64,000 nucleotides of DNA from positions 186,001 to 250,000 of the forward strand of contig NZ_JOEK01000003.1 in NCBI RefSeq assembly GCF_000719135.1, in the 5' to 3' direction. Within the stretch, counting starts at the first letter, position 1; every line of letters begins with the position of its first letter. The stretch is from Streptomyces avicenniae (GTDB lineage Bacteria; Actinomycetota; Actinomycetes; Streptomycetales; Streptomycetaceae). Under the pieces are notes generated by a model. The model did no database searches. It worked only from the letters and a program-made list of their open reading frames with translations, and had not been told where the DNA came from. Below are positions 49,687-60,044 of the stretch, in pieces. A program made the translations under genes and the position numbers.

Positions 49687-51138
49687 TCAGGTGGGCTCCA
49701 GGCCGTGGCTGCGCAGCCAGGTCAGCGGGTCGATGGCGGAGCCGCCGCCCGGCCTGACCTCGAAGTGCAGGTGCGGGCCCGTGGAGTTGCCCGAGTTGCC
49801 CGAGTAGGCGATGACGGTGCCCGCCTGCACCCAGCCGGACTGGTAGGCCGAGCTGTCCAGGTGCGCGTACCAGGTCTCCGTGCCGTCGGCGGCGGTGAGG
49901 ACGACGAGGTTGCCGTAGCTGGGGTGCCACTGCGTGCTGATCGTGCCGTCCGTCGCGGCCAGGACGGGGGAGCCGTAGCTGACCGGGAAGTCGATGCCGG
50001 TGTGCTGGGACATCCAGTTGACGCCCGCCTGGCCGTAGTAGGCGCTCAGGCCGTGCTGTTCCACGGGCACGAAGAACTTGGGCCGCGCCGCCTCGATGCG
50101 GGCGGCCTCCTCGGCGGCGGCCTCGGCCTCCGCCTCCTGCTGCACCTCCAGGTCCATCCGGCCCTGGGTGCGGCTGGCGCGCTCCGCGTAGTCGTCGGCG
50201 GCGGTCGAGAGGCTGACGAGCTGGGTGTCGAACTGCTCGTTGGCCTCGATCGGTCCGGCCTCGGCCGGGTCGGGCGCGGCGACCGGCGCCCGGTCCTCCG
50301 CGCCGCCCGTCGTGTCGTTGACGGTCGCGGCGGTCGCGACGGCCGTGACGCCGAGGACGCACAGGGAAGGCGCCGCGACGGTCAGGAACGCGGAGCGGGC
50401 GCGCGGCCGTACGGACCGGCGCCGTCCCCGGCCCGCCGCGCGCGGGGGAGGCGTCACATCGACGGTGACCTCGGGCCCGGGGGCGGATTCCGGCGCGGGG
50501 GCCGGCTCGTCGTCGTCCTCGCGGACGGCGCCCAGCTGCGTGGTCGCGTCGGGCCGGTCGTGCGTCTCAGGCGTGGCGTAGGCGTCGTACGCGTCGTACG
50601 GGTCGGCGTCGTACCGCTGTTCCGGGGCGTACGGGTCGGCCGCCTCATTGCCGTAGGCGTCGTTGTCGTACGTGTCGTGGGCGTCGGCGTATTCCGCCGG
50701 GCCGCCTTGCGCGTATGCCGCGGCGCCGTGGTCGTGCTGCACCTGCGCGGGATATCCGGGCGTAATTCCGCCATGCTGCTGCACGCCGAAATCACCGGTG
50801 GCCTGCGGATATCCGCCGTCGTACCCCTGCGTGTGAACGCCCGGGTATCCGCCCTGTTCCATCACGGGAACGGTGCTGGTCGGCGCGTCGTGCAGCGAGG
50901 TGGCGCCGTGCCCCCCGGCCGTGTTCCACGGATCGGCGGCGAACGTGTGCTGCTGCCCGTACCAGGGGTCCTGCGGGGCGACTTGGGGCACCGCCGTCGT
51001 GGCGGTCCACTGCTGCGCGCCCTCGTAGGCGGCGGCGGAGCCGTACGCGTCGGGCGTGCCGTACCCCGTATCGGGGTAAGAGCCGAAGCCGGGGTAATCC
51101 GTATGCCCGGATACTCCGGACAGCAGACGATCGCTCAC
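49687..51138 (-). CDS. M23 (LytM) family metallopeptidase, membrane-anchored
   Basis: 483 residues. A long cytoplasmic tail of about 245 residues rich in Tyr, Gly and Asp (QGYDGGYPQATGDFG-type repeats), basic RGRRRSVRPRARSA, a transmembrane helix (FLTVAAPSLCVLGVTAVATA), a coiled-coil-prone EVQQEAEAEAAAEEAARIEA stretch, then the LytM domain with zinc ligands in QHTGIDFPVSYGSPVLA (HxxxD) and HLHFEVRPGG (HxH). Likely peptidoglycan endopeptidase or amidase activator. GTG 51138 follows AAAGG; no upstream in-frame ATG. Confidence 0.9.
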   Translation of the reverse strand: MSDRLLSGVSGHTDYPGFGSYPDTGYGTPDAYGSAAAYEGAQQWTATTAVPQVAPQDPWYGQQHTFAADPWNTAGGHGATSLHDAPTSTVPVMEQGGYPGVHTQGYDGGYPQATGDFGVQQHGGITPGYPAQVQHDHGAAAYAQGGPAEYADAHDTYDNDAYGNEAADPYAPEQRYDADPYDAYDAYATPETHDRPDATTQLGAVREDDDEPAPAPESAPGPEVTVDVTPPPRAAGRGRRRSVRPRARSAFLTVAAPSLCVLGVTAVATAATVNDTTGGAEDRAPVAAPDPAEAGPIEANEQFDTQLVSLSTAADDYAERASRTQGRMDLEVQQEAEAEAAAEEAARIEAARPKFFVPVEQHGLSAYYGQAGVNWMSQHTGIDFPVSYGSPVLAATDGTISTQWHPSYGNLVVLTAADGTETWYAHLDSSAYQSGWVQAGTVIAYSGNSGNSTGPHLHFEVRPGGGSAIDPLTWLRSHGLEPT

Positions 51139-51458
51139 CGACCATGCCTTTCGGCTCGACAACAGGGCTGGGGTGGCCCCCTGCGGCTGTAGTGCGGCGA
51201 CTGTACCCGTCGCCGACGCGTAGCCACAATCTTCCGCTGGCTGTTCGCGGGTTTCCTGGGGAGAGGAAAGGGGCAATAAGCCGTCTTTTGGCGGCTCGGC
51301 CATCGAGACCGCACGATGTGTTCGAAGGCAGTTCGAATTCTGATCGATGAAGAACCGTGCCCGTTCCGACGCCTGGCGCGGCGCGCATGGGAGATTCTGG
51401 GGACGACAGCGACGTCCCCCTCGCCCGGCAGCGCCGCCGGGAAGCACTGGAGGCACAG
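51139..51458. other. Divergent intergenic region, peptidase / icmB
   Basis: 320 bp. Contains an AGCCG/CGGCT hairpin around 51280 and two TTCGAA half-sites 11 bp apart at 51321-51337. In-frame ATG 51387 could extend icmB by 24 residues. No gene is supported. Confidence 0.6.
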
Positions 51459-51899
51459 ATGGGTGTTCAGGGTCCGATCCGCGTCGTGGTGGCGAAGCCG
51501 GGGCTCGACGGGCACGACCGGGGCGTGAAGGTCATCGCCCGCGCCCTGCGTGACGCGGGGATGGAGGTCGTCTACACCGGGCTGCACCAGAGCCCGGAGC
51601 AGATCGTGGACACCGCGATCCAGGAGGACGCCGACGCCGTCGGCCTGTCGATCCTCTCCGGCGCGCACAACACGCTCTTCGCGCGCGTCCTCGAACTTCT
51701 TCGCGAACGCGACGCCTCCGACATCACCGTCTTCGGCGGCGGGATCATCCCCGAGGAGGACATCCCGCCGCTGCGCGCCCTCGGCGTCGCCGCGATCTTC
51801 ACGCCAGGGGCGCCCATGGCGGACATCGTGCGGTGGGTGGAGGAGCACGTCGGGGCCGCGCGGGAGGCCGCGGGAGGGGACAGCAGGGCCGAATTGTGA
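51459..51899 (+). CDS. icmB: Cobalamin-binding small subunit of isobutyryl-CoA mutase
   Basis: 146 residues. B12-binding domain: [20 protein letters not shown] with the cobalt-ligand DxHxxG motif (DGHDRG), [60 protein letters not shown]. Length fits free-standing IcmB (interconverts isobutyryl- and n-butyryl-CoA with IcmA, encoded elsewhere). ATG 51459 has GGAGG at good spacing. sucCD follow, placing it with succinyl-CoA metabolism, though it may serve polyketide precursor supply. Confidence 0.88.
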   Translation: MGVQGPIRVVVAKPGLDGHDRGVKVIARALRDAGMEVVYTGLHQSPEQIVDTAIQEDADAVGLSILSGAHNTLFARVLELLRERDASDITVFGGGIIPEEDIPPLRALGVAAIFTPGAPMADIVRWVEEHVGAAREAAGGDSRAEL

Positions 51900-52117
51900 C
51901 GGGTCTCACCACTCCGGTGTGACCTGCGGTTTACGAGGCCCCTGGGGGCACGGATACGCTCGTCTCCGGACATGCCGCGTGCCGGACGCCCGAGAGTGCG
52001 TCCGTTGCTCACGACGCGCCGGACGCCGTCAGACGCGACCGTTGCTCACGCCGCGACCGCGCGGCACGCCCACGCTGACAACGAACCGCGAGACATCAGA
52101 TTGAGGGACGGACGCGC
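51900..52117. other. sucC upstream region
   Basis: 218 bp with an imperfect direct repeat CCGTTGCTCACG (about 52001 and 52040) before sucC; a TACGCT -10-like hexamer lies near 51955. No gene seen. Confidence 0.45.
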
Positions 52118-53293
52118 GTGGACCTGTTCGAGTACCAGGCGAGGGATCTCTTCGCGAAGCATGACGTGCCGGTGCTGGCCGGCGAAGTCATCGACACACC
52201 GGAGGCGGCGCGCGAGGCGACGGAGCGGCTCGGTGGCCGCGCGGTCGTCAAGGCCCAGGTCAAGACCGGTGGCCGAGGCAAGGCGGGCGGCGTCAAGCTG
52301 GCCGCGGACCCGGCGGACGCCGTCGAGAAGGCTCGGGCGATCCTGGGCATGGACATCAAGGGGCACACGGTCCACCGCGTGATGCTGGCCCAGACGGCCG
52401 ACATCGTGGACGAGTACTACGTCTCCTTCCTGCTGGACCGCACCAACAGGACGTTCCTCGCGATGGCCTCCGTCGAGGGCGGTGTCGAGATCGAGGAGGT
52501 CGCCGTCTCCAACCCGGAGGCGCTGGCCAAGGTCCCGGTGGACGCCGTCGAGGGCGTGACCGAGGCGAAGGCCCGCGAGATCGTCGAGACCGCGAAGTTC
52601 CCGGCCGAGATCGCCGACCAGGTCGTGGACGTGCTCCAGCGGCTGTGGACGGTCTTCGTCGAGGAGGACGCGCTCCTCGTCGAGGTGAACCCGCTGGTCA
52701 AGACCGGCGACGGCCGGATCGTCGCGCTGGACGGCAAGGTGTCGCTCGACGCGAACGCCGAGTTCCGCCAGCCCGACCACGCCGCGCTTGAGGACAAGGC
52801 CGCGGCCAACCCGCTGGAGGCCGCCGCCAAGGAGCGCGGGCTCAACTACGTGAAGCTGGACGGCGGCAGCGTCGGCATCATCGGCAACGGCGCGGGTCTC
52901 GTCATGAGCACCCTGGACGTCGTCGCCTACGCGGGCGAGGCCCACGGCGGTGTGAAGCCGGCCAACTTCCTCGACATCGGCGGCGGCGCCTCGGCCGAGG
53001 TGATGGCGAACGGCCTGGAGATCATCCTCGGCGACCCCGAGGTCACCTCCGTGTTCGTCAACGTCTTCGGCGGCATCACCGCCTGCGACGCGGTGGCCAA
53101 CGGCATCGTGCAGGCCCTCGAACTGCTGAAGAGCAAGGGCGAGAGCGTCAGCAAGCCGCTGGTCGTGCGGCTCGACGGCAACAACGCCGAGCTGGGGCGG
53201 AAGATCCTGACCGACGCCGCCCACCCGCTCGTCGAGCAGGTGGACACCATGGACGGAGCGGCTGCCCGCGCCGCCGAGCTGGCCGCGAAGTAA
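52118..53293 (+). CDS. sucC: Succinyl-CoA synthetase, beta subunit
   Basis: 391 residues. ATP-grasp subunit of the TCA-cycle enzyme forming succinate and [43 protein letters not shown] (nucleotide-binding), [20 protein letters not shown] (Mg), [53 protein letters not shown] 52118. sucD follows after 17 bp. Confidence 0.97.
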   Translation: MDLFEYQARDLFAKHDVPVLAGEVIDTPEAAREATERLGGRAVVKAQVKTGGRGKAGGVKLAADPADAVEKARAILGMDIKGHTVHRVMLAQTADIVDEYYVSFLLDRTNRTFLAMASVEGGVEIEEVAVSNPEALAKVPVDAVEGVTEAKAREIVETAKFPAEIADQVVDVLQRLWTVFVEEDALLVEVNPLVKTGDGRIVALDGKVSLDANAEFRQPDHAALEDKAAANPLEAAAKERGLNYVKLDGGSVGIIGNGAGLVMSTLDVVAYAGEAHGGVKPANFLDIGGGASAEVMANGLEIILGDPEVTSVFVNVFGGITACDAVANGIVQALELLKSKGESVSKPLVVRLDGNNAELGRKILTDAAHPLVEQVDTMDGAAARAAELAAK

Positions 53294-53310
53294 AGGAACC
53301 CACACTCACC

Positions 53311-54198
53311 ATGGCTATCTTCCTCACCAAGGAAAGCAAGGTCATCGTCCAGGGGATGACCGGGTCCGAGGGCCAGAAGCACACCCGGCGCATGCTGGCC
53401 TCCGGCACGAACATCGTCGGCGGCGTGAACCCGCGCAAGGCCGGTCAGACGGTGGACTTCGACGGCACCGAGGTACCGGTGTTCGGCGGCGTGAAGGACG
53501 CGATCGAGGCGACAGGCGCCGACGTGACCGTCATCTTCGTCCCGGAGAAGTTCACCAAGGACGCGGTCATCGAGGCGATCGACGCCGAGATCCCGCTCGC
53601 CGTCGTCATCACCGAGGGCGTCGCGGTGCACGACACCGCCACGTTCTGGTCGTACGCGGGCCAGAAGGGCAACAAGACCCGCATCATCGGCCCGAACTGC
53701 CCCGGCCTCATCACGCCCGGCCAGTCGAACGCGGGCATCATCCCGGCCGACATCACGAAGCCGGGCCGCATCGGCCTGGTCTCGAAGTCGGGCACGCTGA
53801 CGTACCAGATGATGTACGAGCTGCGTGACCTGGGCTTCTCGTCCTGTGTCGGCATCGGCGGCGACCCGATCATCGGGACGACGCACATCGACGCGCTCGC
53901 CGCGTTCGAGGCCGACCCCGACACCGACCTCATCGTGATGATCGGCGAGATCGGCGGCGACGCCGAAGAGCGTGCCGCCGACTTCATCAAGGCGAACGTC
54001 ACCAAGCCGGTCGTCGGCTACGTCGCGGGCTTCACCGCGCCCGAGGGCAAGACGATGGGCCACGCCGGTGCCATCGTCTCCGGTTCGTCCGGCACCGCCC
54101 AGGCGAAGCAGGAGGCCCTGGAGGCCGCCGGTGTGAAGGTCGGCAAGACCCCGTCGGAGACCGCGCGTCTTGCCAGGGAACTGCTGGCGGCCGACTGA
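53311..54198 (+). CDS. sucD: Succinyl-CoA synthetase, alpha subunit
   Basis: 295 residues. Carries the CoA site and the phosphohistidine: [76 protein letters not shown] and [10 protein letters not shown] with the active His. Operon with sucC; followed by a hairpin. Confidence 0.97.
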   Translation: MAIFLTKESKVIVQGMTGSEGQKHTRRMLASGTNIVGGVNPRKAGQTVDFDGTEVPVFGGVKDAIEATGADVTVIFVPEKFTKDAVIEAIDAEIPLAVVITEGVAVHDTATFWSYAGQKGNKTRIIGPNCPGLITPGQSNAGIIPADITKPGRIGLVSKSGTLTYQMMYELRDLGFSSCVGIGGDPIIGTTHIDALAAFEADPDTDLIVMIGEIGGDAEERAADFIKANVTKPVVGYVAGFTAPEGKTMGHAGAIVSGSSGTAQAKQEALEAAGVKVGKTPSETARLARELLAAD

Positions 54199-54209
54199 TC
54201 CGGCCGCAG

Positions 54210-54234
54210 CCCGGCGCGTCCGTCACGCGCCGGG
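54210..54234. terminator. Hairpin terminator after sucCD
   Basis: CCCGGCGCGT / ACGCGCCGGG, perfect 10-bp stem, 5-nt loop, 12 bp after the sucD stop, between convergent genes. Confidence 0.75.
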
Positions 54235-54322
54235 ACCCGTGCTCGCGCCCCCGCCGGTCCCCCGTGGACCCGGGGGCGCGGCGCTGTGCCGCGCTCCCGG
54301 GCCCCCGGGCCCCCGGCCGCCG

Positions 54323-55015
54323 TCAGTGCAGCAGCGCGGCGGCCACCAGCGCGCCCGCCGTCGCCGCGCTGCCGCCGAGCCCGGCGAGGGTGCGCTGCCG
54401 CGTGGAGCGTTCACCCGCCTTCCGCACCGCCTCGGGCGGCACCGTGGCGGGCGTGTGGCGCGCGACGGCCTCGGCCATCAGCTCGCGCAGCACGTCCCGC
54501 CGCCGGTCGGGCTCGGCCGCCGTCAGCGCGGGCACCCGGGCGGCCAGCAGCTCACGGGCGTGGGCCGCGCGCCGCTCGGTCGCGCCGATGGTCGCCTCGC
54601 ACTCCAGGGCCGTGCGCACGAGGTCGAGCCCCATCACCTCGTGCAGCAGCACGACCCTGCGGTAGGCGGGCGGCAGGCCCACCATGACGGGCAGCAGCTC
54701 CCCGGGGACCTCGGCCGTGCGGCGGCGGTGGCCGGGCGAGAAGGTGTGCCAGGGCGAGAGCGCGTAGTCGTACGCCGCCGCCCTGACCCAGCCGCCGGGA
54801 TCGCCGTGCGCGGACACGTCGGACCACTGCTCCCAGGCGCGCCGGAACGCCCAGCCCACCGCGCGGTCCGCCAGCAGCCCGCTGCCGGTGAGCAGGTAGG
54901 ACTGGCGGCTCAGCGACGCGGCGTGCCGCGCGTAGAGGGCGTCGAACCCGGCCACGGGTTCCGGCGTCTCCTGGGGCGGTGGCTGGCTTGCCGGATGATC
55001 AGTCAATACGGTCAT
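54323..55015 (-). CDS. Sigma-70-like regulatory protein, degenerate
   Basis: 230 residues with an ECF-like layout: a region 2-like segment (FDALYARHAASLSRQSYLLT through RAWEQWSDVSAHGDPGGWVR) and region 4-like helices (LPPAYRRVVLLHEVMGLDLV, ECEATIGATERRAAHARELL). Both depart from consensus, and the C-terminus ends in a hydrophobic stretch (LGGSAATAGALVAAALL) that could contact the membrane. May be a non-canonical sigma factor or a regulator derived from one. ATG 55015. Divergent from the DUF6350 gene with about 75 bp between starts. Confidence 0.65.
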   Translation of the reverse strand: MTVLTDHPASQPPPQETPEPVAGFDALYARHAASLSRQSYLLTGSGLLADRAVGWAFRRAWEQWSDVSAHGDPGGWVRAAAYDYALSPWHTFSPGHRRRTAEVPGELLPVMVGLPPAYRRVVLLHEVMGLDLVRTALECEATIGATERRAAHARELLAARVPALTAAEPDRRRDVLRELMAEAVARHTPATVPPEAVRKAGERSTRQRTLAGLGGSAATAGALVAAALLH

Positions 55016-55089
55016 ACCGACATAGTGGGCGACACAGCGGCAAAAACCTGTTACCCGGGCATATGGGGTGTTGTTGGCAGCATGGCCGC

Positions 55090-56541
55090 GTGCGACACGT
55101 GCGACACCTTCTCCGGCTGCTCCAGCAGACCGCCCCGCTCGGCCGCGTCCGCGCCCGCTGGGTGTTCGAGGGGCTGCTCGCGGCCGGGCTCGGCCTCGGC
55201 GTCCCGGCCGCGCTCGTCCTCCTGCTGTGGACCCTCTCACCCTTCCCCGACAGCGGCGCGGGCGGCGCCCTGCATGTCGCCGCCGACCTGTGGCTCCTCG
55301 GCCACGGCGCCGACCTCACGCGGCCGGGCGCCCTCGACGGACTCCCCGCCCCCGTCGGCCTGACCCCCCTCCTGCTCACGGCCCTGCCCGCCTGGCTGCT
55401 CCACCGCGCGGTCCGCACGGCGCTCGTCCCCGACCGGTACGCCCACGACTGGGGCGTGCACCCGGCCGACGGCCCGCGCGCCGCGCTGTGGGTGACCGGC
55501 GGCTACCTGCCCGCCGCCGCCGTCGTCACCCTGTGCGCGCGGGGCGGCCCGCTGGCCGTCGATCCGCTGAGCGCCGCCGTCCAACTCCCGCTGTTCACGC
55601 TCACCGTGACGCTCTGCGCCGCCTGGGCCGTCTGCGGCGCCCTGCCCGCCGCCGCGCTGCCCGGCTGGGTCAGACGGCTGCCCGGCGCGCGGATCGCCGC
55701 CGCCGCCCGCGCGTCCGTCGCCGGGCTCGCGGCCACCTGCGGCGCGGGCGCGCTGCTCGTCGCCGGATGCCTCGCCGTCCGGGCCGACGCGGCGCAGACG
55801 TCGTTCGGCGCGCTCGGCACCGAATGGTCGGGACGGCTGTCCGTCCTGCTGCTCGCCTGCGCGCTCGCGCCCAACGCCGCGGTCTGGGGCGCCGCCTACG
55901 GCCTCGGGCCCGGCTTCACGGTCGGGGCGGGCAGCGCCGTCGGCCCGTTCGCCGTCCAGGGCGCCGGGGCCGCGCCCGGCTTCCCGCTGCTCGCCGCGCT
56001 CCCCTCGGGGACGCCGGGGCACCCGCTGGCGTGGGCGCTGCCGGTCGCCGTGCCGGTGGCGGGCGCGCTGGTGGCCGCGTGGTTCGTGTCGCGTTCGCGC
56101 GCGGCCGACGAGGGAGTGGCGGCCACGGCGCTCGTGGGCCTCGGCACGGCCTGCGGCTCCGGCGTCGGCCTCGGCGTCCTCGCGTCCTGGTCGGGCGGCC
56201 CGCTCGGCACGCGCGCCCTCGCCGACTTCGGGCCTGAGCCCTGGCTGACGGGCCTGGCCGCCGCCGCGTGGACCGCGGTGCTCGTCCCGCCGCTCGCGCT
56301 GCTGCTGCGGGCCTCCCGCGTGAGCGGGCTGGACGCGCGGCTCAAACGCCTGGTGCGGCGCCCGCGCGAGGCCGCCGACGCGAAGGCGTGGCACCGTACG
56401 GACGCCCGGCTGACGCGCTGGGCCGCGCTGCGCAGGACGTCGGGCGCGCTGGTCCCTGAGATGCCGGCGCCGGAAGGGACGGAGGACGACGCGCAGCGGC
56501 GCGGCGTGCCGCGTCCGTCCCGGCCGGGGGACGGCGGCTGA
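55090..56541 (+). CDS. DUF6350-type polytopic membrane protein
   Basis: 483 residues with about ten hydrophobic helices and a short charged C-terminus (LKRLVRRPREAADAKAW). The pattern EGLLAAGLGLGVPAALVLLL, TLSPFPDSGAGGALHVAADL, then WLLGHGADLTRP and VGLTPLLLTALPAWLLHRAV is that of the actinobacterial cell-division-neighbourhood family DUF6350; function unknown. GTG 55090 is uncertain; in-frame ATG 55063 is the other option. Precedes purNH. Confidence 0.78.
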   Translation: MRHVRHLLRLLQQTAPLGRVRARWVFEGLLAAGLGLGVPAALVLLLWTLSPFPDSGAGGALHVAADLWLLGHGADLTRPGALDGLPAPVGLTPLLLTALPAWLLHRAVRTALVPDRYAHDWGVHPADGPRAALWVTGGYLPAAAVVTLCARGGPLAVDPLSAAVQLPLFTLTVTLCAAWAVCGALPAAALPGWVRRLPGARIAAAARASVAGLAATCGAGALLVAGCLAVRADAAQTSFGALGTEWSGRLSVLLLACALAPNAAVWGAAYGLGPGFTVGAGSAVGPFAVQGAGAAPGFPLLAALPSGTPGHPLAWALPVAVPVAGALVAAWFVSRSRAADEGVAATALVGLGTACGSGVGLGVLASWSGGPLGTRALADFGPEPWLTGLAAAAWTAVLVPPLALLLRASRVSGLDARLKRLVRRPREAADAKAWHRTDARLTRWAALRRTSGALVPEMPAPEGTEDDAQRRGVPRPSRPGDGG

Positions 56542-56572
56542 CGCCGCGCCACGCGCGCCTGATCAGCTCAGT

Positions 56573-57352
56573 TCAGTTCTGTTCGCCCAGGATCGGCCGC
56601 AGTTCGCGCGGCAGCAGGTGCTCGCACGACTGGCGCGACGGCTGCGTCAGCGCGTCGTCCACGCAGTCGAAGTAGTCCTTGTAGACGAGTTGGAGCGTGT
56701 AGGACGCCACCACGATCACCAGCGCCAGGCCCGACAGCACGATGCCCGCGATCGCCGGTGTCCGCAGCGGCTTGTCGCGCGGCGGCGGGAGCGGCGCCGG
56801 GACCGCGCCGGGCGGCGGGGGAGGCGGAGGCGGCGCGGACTCGCCGCGCCCCTGGAGCGCGTCCACCTTCTTGTCCCTGGCGTCCGGGCCGTCCTTCGGG
56901 CCGCCGCGCAGACTGCTGACACCCCAGTACAGACCGAGCGCGCCGAGCAGCAGCGCCAGCCACAGCCAGCCGAGCAGCACGCCGCTGCACACGCCCCACA
57001 TCCCGGCGAGCATCGCGTACCGCGCGTGCCGCTGCGCCGGGTCGGTCGGGTCCCAGCCGCGCGGGCCGCCGCCGAGGCCGCCTGGCCGCCGTTCCGGCCC
57101 GCCCGCCGGGTCGCCCCAGCGGCCCTTCTCGCGCTCCGGCTGTTTGCTGCTCCACTGGCTTCCCCAGCGGGGACCGCCGCCGCCCTGCTTGCCCCGATCG
57201 TCCCCCGGGCGGTCGTCGCCGTTCCCCGCCCCGCCTTCGGGGAGCCTCGGCTGCCACGGACGGTCGGGGGTGCCCTCGGGCGGCGGGGCGAAGGGGTTGT
57301 CCTCCCCGTCGGGCCGGTCCTTGGGTTCGGGGGCACGGCGTCGGTCCGTCAT
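56573..57352 (-). CDS. Membrane protein with disordered N-terminus, hypothetical
   Basis: 259 residues. Pro/Gly/Arg-rich first 115 residues (DRPDGEDNPFAPPPEGTPDR and similar), a hydrophobic hairpin (YAMLAGMWGVCSGVLLGWLW, LALLLGALGLYWGVSSL), a Pro-rich linker, then one more helix (PAIAGIVLSGLALVIVVASY) and a short external tail with two cysteines (FDCVDDALTQPSRQSCEHLL). Similar to DUF4190-type proteins encoded beside purN in Streptomyces. ATG 57352. Confidence 0.75.
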   Translation of the reverse strand: MTDRRRAPEPKDRPDGEDNPFAPPPEGTPDRPWQPRLPEGGAGNGDDRPGDDRGKQGGGGPRWGSQWSSKQPEREKGRWGDPAGGPERRPGGLGGGPRGWDPTDPAQRHARYAMLAGMWGVCSGVLLGWLWLALLLGALGLYWGVSSLRGGPKDGPDARDKKVDALQGRGESAPPPPPPPPGAVPAPLPPPRDKPLRTPAIAGIVLSGLALVIVVASYTLQLVYKDYFDCVDDALTQPSRQSCEHLLPRELRPILGEQN

Positions 57353-57483
57353 CGTGGTCGTCGAATCTCCCTCTTAGGTGCCGTTGTCCCGACGGTACCT
57401 GCCCGGGGTCGCCCCACGGCACGGGGGGAGCGAGGCGTGCCGGTATCGTTGCGCCGAGACCTCCCCGAAAGAAAGACCTCCCC

Positions 57484-58092
57484 GTGGCTCGCATCGTCGT
57501 CCTCGTCTCCGGGTCGGGCACCAATCTCCAGGCCCTGCTGGACGCGGTCACACAGCGCGGTGCGGCGTACGGCGCCGAGATCGTCGCCGTGGGCGCCGAC
57601 CGGCCGGGGATCGAGGGGCTGCGGCGTGCGGAGCGCGCCGGGGTGCCGACCTTCGTCCACCGCGTCAGGGACTTCACGGACCGCCCCGCCTGGGACCGCG
57701 CGCTCACCGCGTCGGTCGCCGCGTACCGGCCCGACCTCGTCGTCTCGGCCGGGTTCATGAAGATCGTCGGCCCCGACTTCGTCGCCGAGTTCGGCGGACG
57801 GTTCCTCAACACGCACCCGGCGCTGCTGCCGAGCTTCCCCGGCGCCCACGGCGTACGGGACGCGCTCGACCACGGCGTGAAGGTCACCGGCTGCACCGTC
57901 CACTTCGTGGACGGCGGGGTGGACTCAGGACCGATCATCGCCCAGGAGGCGGTGGCGGTGGAGGCGGACGACGACGAGGCGTCGCTCCACGAGCGCATCA
58001 AGCACGTCGAGCGGCGGCTGCTCGTCGAGGTCGTGGGGCGGCTCGCCCGCGACGGCTACCGCATCGAGGGACGAAAGGTGTATATCCCGTGA
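57484..58092 (+). CDS. purN: Phosphoribosylglycinamide formyltransferase PurN
   Basis: 202 residues. Formylates GAR with 10-formyl-THF in purine synthesis. [40 protein letters not shown], catalytic [20 protein letters not shown] (Asn/His) and [20 protein letters not shown] (Asp). GTG 57484 follows CCCCGAAAGAAAG. Overlaps purH by four bases (GTGA). Confidence 0.96.
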   Translation: MARIVVLVSGSGTNLQALLDAVTQRGAAYGAEIVAVGADRPGIEGLRRAERAGVPTFVHRVRDFTDRPAWDRALTASVAAYRPDLVVSAGFMKIVGPDFVAEFGGRFLNTHPALLPSFPGAHGVRDALDHGVKVTGCTVHFVDGGVDSGPIIAQEAVAVEADDDEASLHERIKHVERRLLVEVVGRLARDGYRIEGRKVYIP

Positions 58093-59690
58093 CGGCCGAA
58101 GGAACCCCCGAAGGAACCGCCGAGACGCGCCGGCCCCTGCGCCGCGCGCTGGTCAGCGTGTACGACAAGACCGGTCTCGACGAGCTGGCCCGCGGGCTCC
58201 ACGCGGCGGGGGTGCAGCTGGTCTCCACCGGTTCCACGGCCGCGCGGATCGCCGCAGCCGGAGTGCCGGTGACGCCGGTCGAGGAGCTGACGGGCTTCCC
58301 CGAGACGCTGGACGGCCGCGTGAAGACGCTCCACCCGGGCGTCCACGCGGGCATCCTCGCCGACCTGCGCCGCCCCGAGCACCGCGCCGAGCTGGAGAAG
58401 CTGGGCATCGAGCCGTTCGACCTCGTCGTGGTGAACCTCTACCCGTTCACGCGGACCGTCGCGTCGGGCGCCTCGCGCGACGAGTGCGTCGAACAGATCG
58501 ACATCGGCGGCCCGTCCATGGTGCGCGGGGCGGCGAAGAACCACCCGTCGGTCGCCGTGGTCACCGACCCGGCGCGCTACGCGGACGTGCTGACGGCCGC
58601 CGCGGGCGGCGGGTTCACGCTGGTCGAACGGCGGCGCCTCGCGGCGGCGGCGTTCCGGCACACGGCGGAGTACGACGTCGCGGTCGCGGGCTGGTTCGCC
58701 GGGCTGGACACTGAGGCCGGCGAGGACGCGGACGCGGACGAACTCTTCCCGCACAGCGCCGACCTGGCGTTCACGCGGGAGAGCGTCCTGCGCTACGGCG
58801 AGAACCCGCACCAGGCCGCCGCGCTCTACCGCGACGGCAGCGGCACGGGCCTCGCCGCGGCCGAGCAGCTGCACGGCAAGGAGATGTCGTACAACAACTA
58901 CGTGGACACCGAGGCCGCGCGCCGGGCCGCGTACGACCACGCCGAGCCGTGCGTCGCGATCATCAAGCACAGCAACCCGTGCGGTGTCGCCGTCGGTGAC
59001 GACGTCGCCGACGCCCACCGCAAGGCGCACGCCTGCGACCCGCTGTCCGCGTACGGCGGCGTCATCGCCGTCAACCGGCCGGTCAGCGCCGAACTGGCCG
59101 GGCAGGTCGCGGAGATCTTCACCGAGGTCATTGTCGCGCCCGCCTACGAGGACGGCGCGCTGGAGGCGCTCACGCGCAAGAAGAACATCCGCGTGCTGCG
59201 CTGCCCCGAGCCCCCGGCCGCCCGCACCGAGCACCGTCCGATCGACGGCGGCACGCTCGTGCAGGTCACCGACCGGCTCCAGGCGCCGGGCGACGACCCG
59301 GCGAACTGGCAGCTGGTCGCGGGCGCCGAGCTGCCCGAGACGGAGCTGGCGCAGCTCGCCTTCGCCTGGCGCGCCTGCCGCGCGGTGAAGTCGAACGCCA
59401 TCCTGCTCGCCAAGGACGGCGCGACGGTCGGCGTCGGCATGGGGCAGGTGAACCGCGTGGACTCGGCGAAGCTCGCCGTGCAGCGCGCGGGCGCGGACCG
59501 CGCGGCCGGTTCCTACGCGGCGTCCGACGCGTTCTTCCCCTTCCCCGACGGCTTCGAGGTGCTGGCGGCGGCCGGGGTGCGCGCCGTGGTGCAGCCGGGC
59601 GGCTCGGTCCGTGACGAGCAGGTGATCGAGGCGGCGAAGGCGGCCGGGGTCACCATGTACACCACCGGGACGCGGCACTTCTTCCACTGA
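58089..59690 (+). CDS. purH: Bifunctional AICAR formyltransferase/IMP cyclohydrolase PurH
   Basis: 533 residues. Last two steps to IMP. The cyclohydrolase (MGS-like) domain opens [56 protein letters not shown]; the AICARFT domain has [50 protein letters not shown] (catalytic Lys-His) and [22 protein letters not shown] 58089. Downstream of purN in one operon; folD, which supplies the 10-formyl-THF substrate, lies 2 kb further. Confidence 0.97.
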   Translation: MTAEGTPEGTAETRRPLRRALVSVYDKTGLDELARGLHAAGVQLVSTGSTAARIAAAGVPVTPVEELTGFPETLDGRVKTLHPGVHAGILADLRRPEHRAELEKLGIEPFDLVVVNLYPFTRTVASGASRDECVEQIDIGGPSMVRGAAKNHPSVAVVTDPARYADVLTAAAGGGFTLVERRRLAAAAFRHTAEYDVAVAGWFAGLDTEAGEDADADELFPHSADLAFTRESVLRYGENPHQAAALYRDGSGTGLAAAEQLHGKEMSYNNYVDTEAARRAAYDHAEPCVAIIKHSNPCGVAVGDDVADAHRKAHACDPLSAYGGVIAVNRPVSAELAGQVAEIFTEVIVAPAYEDGALEALTRKKNIRVLRCPEPPAARTEHRPIDGGTLVQVTDRLQAPGDDPANWQLVAGAELPETELAQLAFAWRACRAVKSNAILLAKDGATVGVGMGQVNRVDSAKLAVQRAGADRAAGSYAASDAFFPFPDGFEVLAAAGVRAVVQPGGSVRDEQVIEAAKAAGVTMYTTGTRHFFH

Positions 59691-59717
59691 CCCGCGCGCA
59701 CGGCGCACGGACGACGC

Positions 59718-59760
59718 ACGGCCGCGCCGCCGACCGGACTCCGGTCGGCGGCGCGGCCGT
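59718..59760. terminator. 20-bp hairpin terminator after purNH
   Basis: 59718-59737 pairs perfectly with 59741-59760 around a 3-nt ACT loop; followed by TTCT-like bases on the plus strand. Convergent genes, so probably bidirectional. Confidence 0.88.
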
Positions 59761-59771
59761 TCTGCCGTGGG

Positions 59772-60023
59772 TCAGGGCTGGTCCCGGTGCAGCAGCCGCA
59801 CCACGACCTCGTGCAGCACCTCGTGGTCGCGCGGGTCGTACAGCGTGAAGGGGCCGCCGTCCACGGTGTACCACTCGTCGGCGCCCGCGTAGCGGATGCG
59901 CATGGTCAGCGTGCCCTGCTCGTCGGCGCCGGTGTGCAGCTCCAACTCGCCGGTGATGACGCCGACCTCCTTGGTCATCACGCCGCCGCGCGGCGCCGTG
60001 AAGACGGTGTATCTGTCGCTCAT
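59772..60023 (-). CDS. Small conserved hypothetical protein (83 aa)
   Basis: 83 residues, mostly beta: RYTVFTAPRGGVMTKEVGVI, TGELELHTGADEQGTLTMRI, YAGADEWYTVDGGPFTLYDP. Resembles small immunity-like or ligand-binding sandwich proteins common next to purH in Streptomyces; no function known. ATG 60023. Confidence 0.75.
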   Translation of the reverse strand: MSDRYTVFTAPRGGVMTKEVGVITGELELHTGADEQGTLTMRIRYAGADEWYTVDGGPFTLYDPRDHEVLHEVVVRLLHRDQP

Positions 60024-60044
60024 GCCCCACTCATACCGGATGCG

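Noticed and set aside
51139..51320. c-di-AMP (ydaO) riboswitch upstream of the M23 peptidase
   Set aside because: Such peptidases in Streptomyces often carry one, but I could not align the conserved ydaO core; only a simple hairpin is visible.
51321..51337. Possible LexA (SOS) box between the peptidase and icmB
   Set aside because: The two TTCGAA half-sites are one base too close for the actinobacterial TCGAAC-N4-GTTCGA consensus and one half lacks the C; neither neighbour is a DNA-damage gene.
57353..57483. ZTP riboswitch upstream of purN-purH
   Set aside because: A CGGCACG/CGTGCCG hairpin is present but the conserved pseudoknot sequences are not recognisable.
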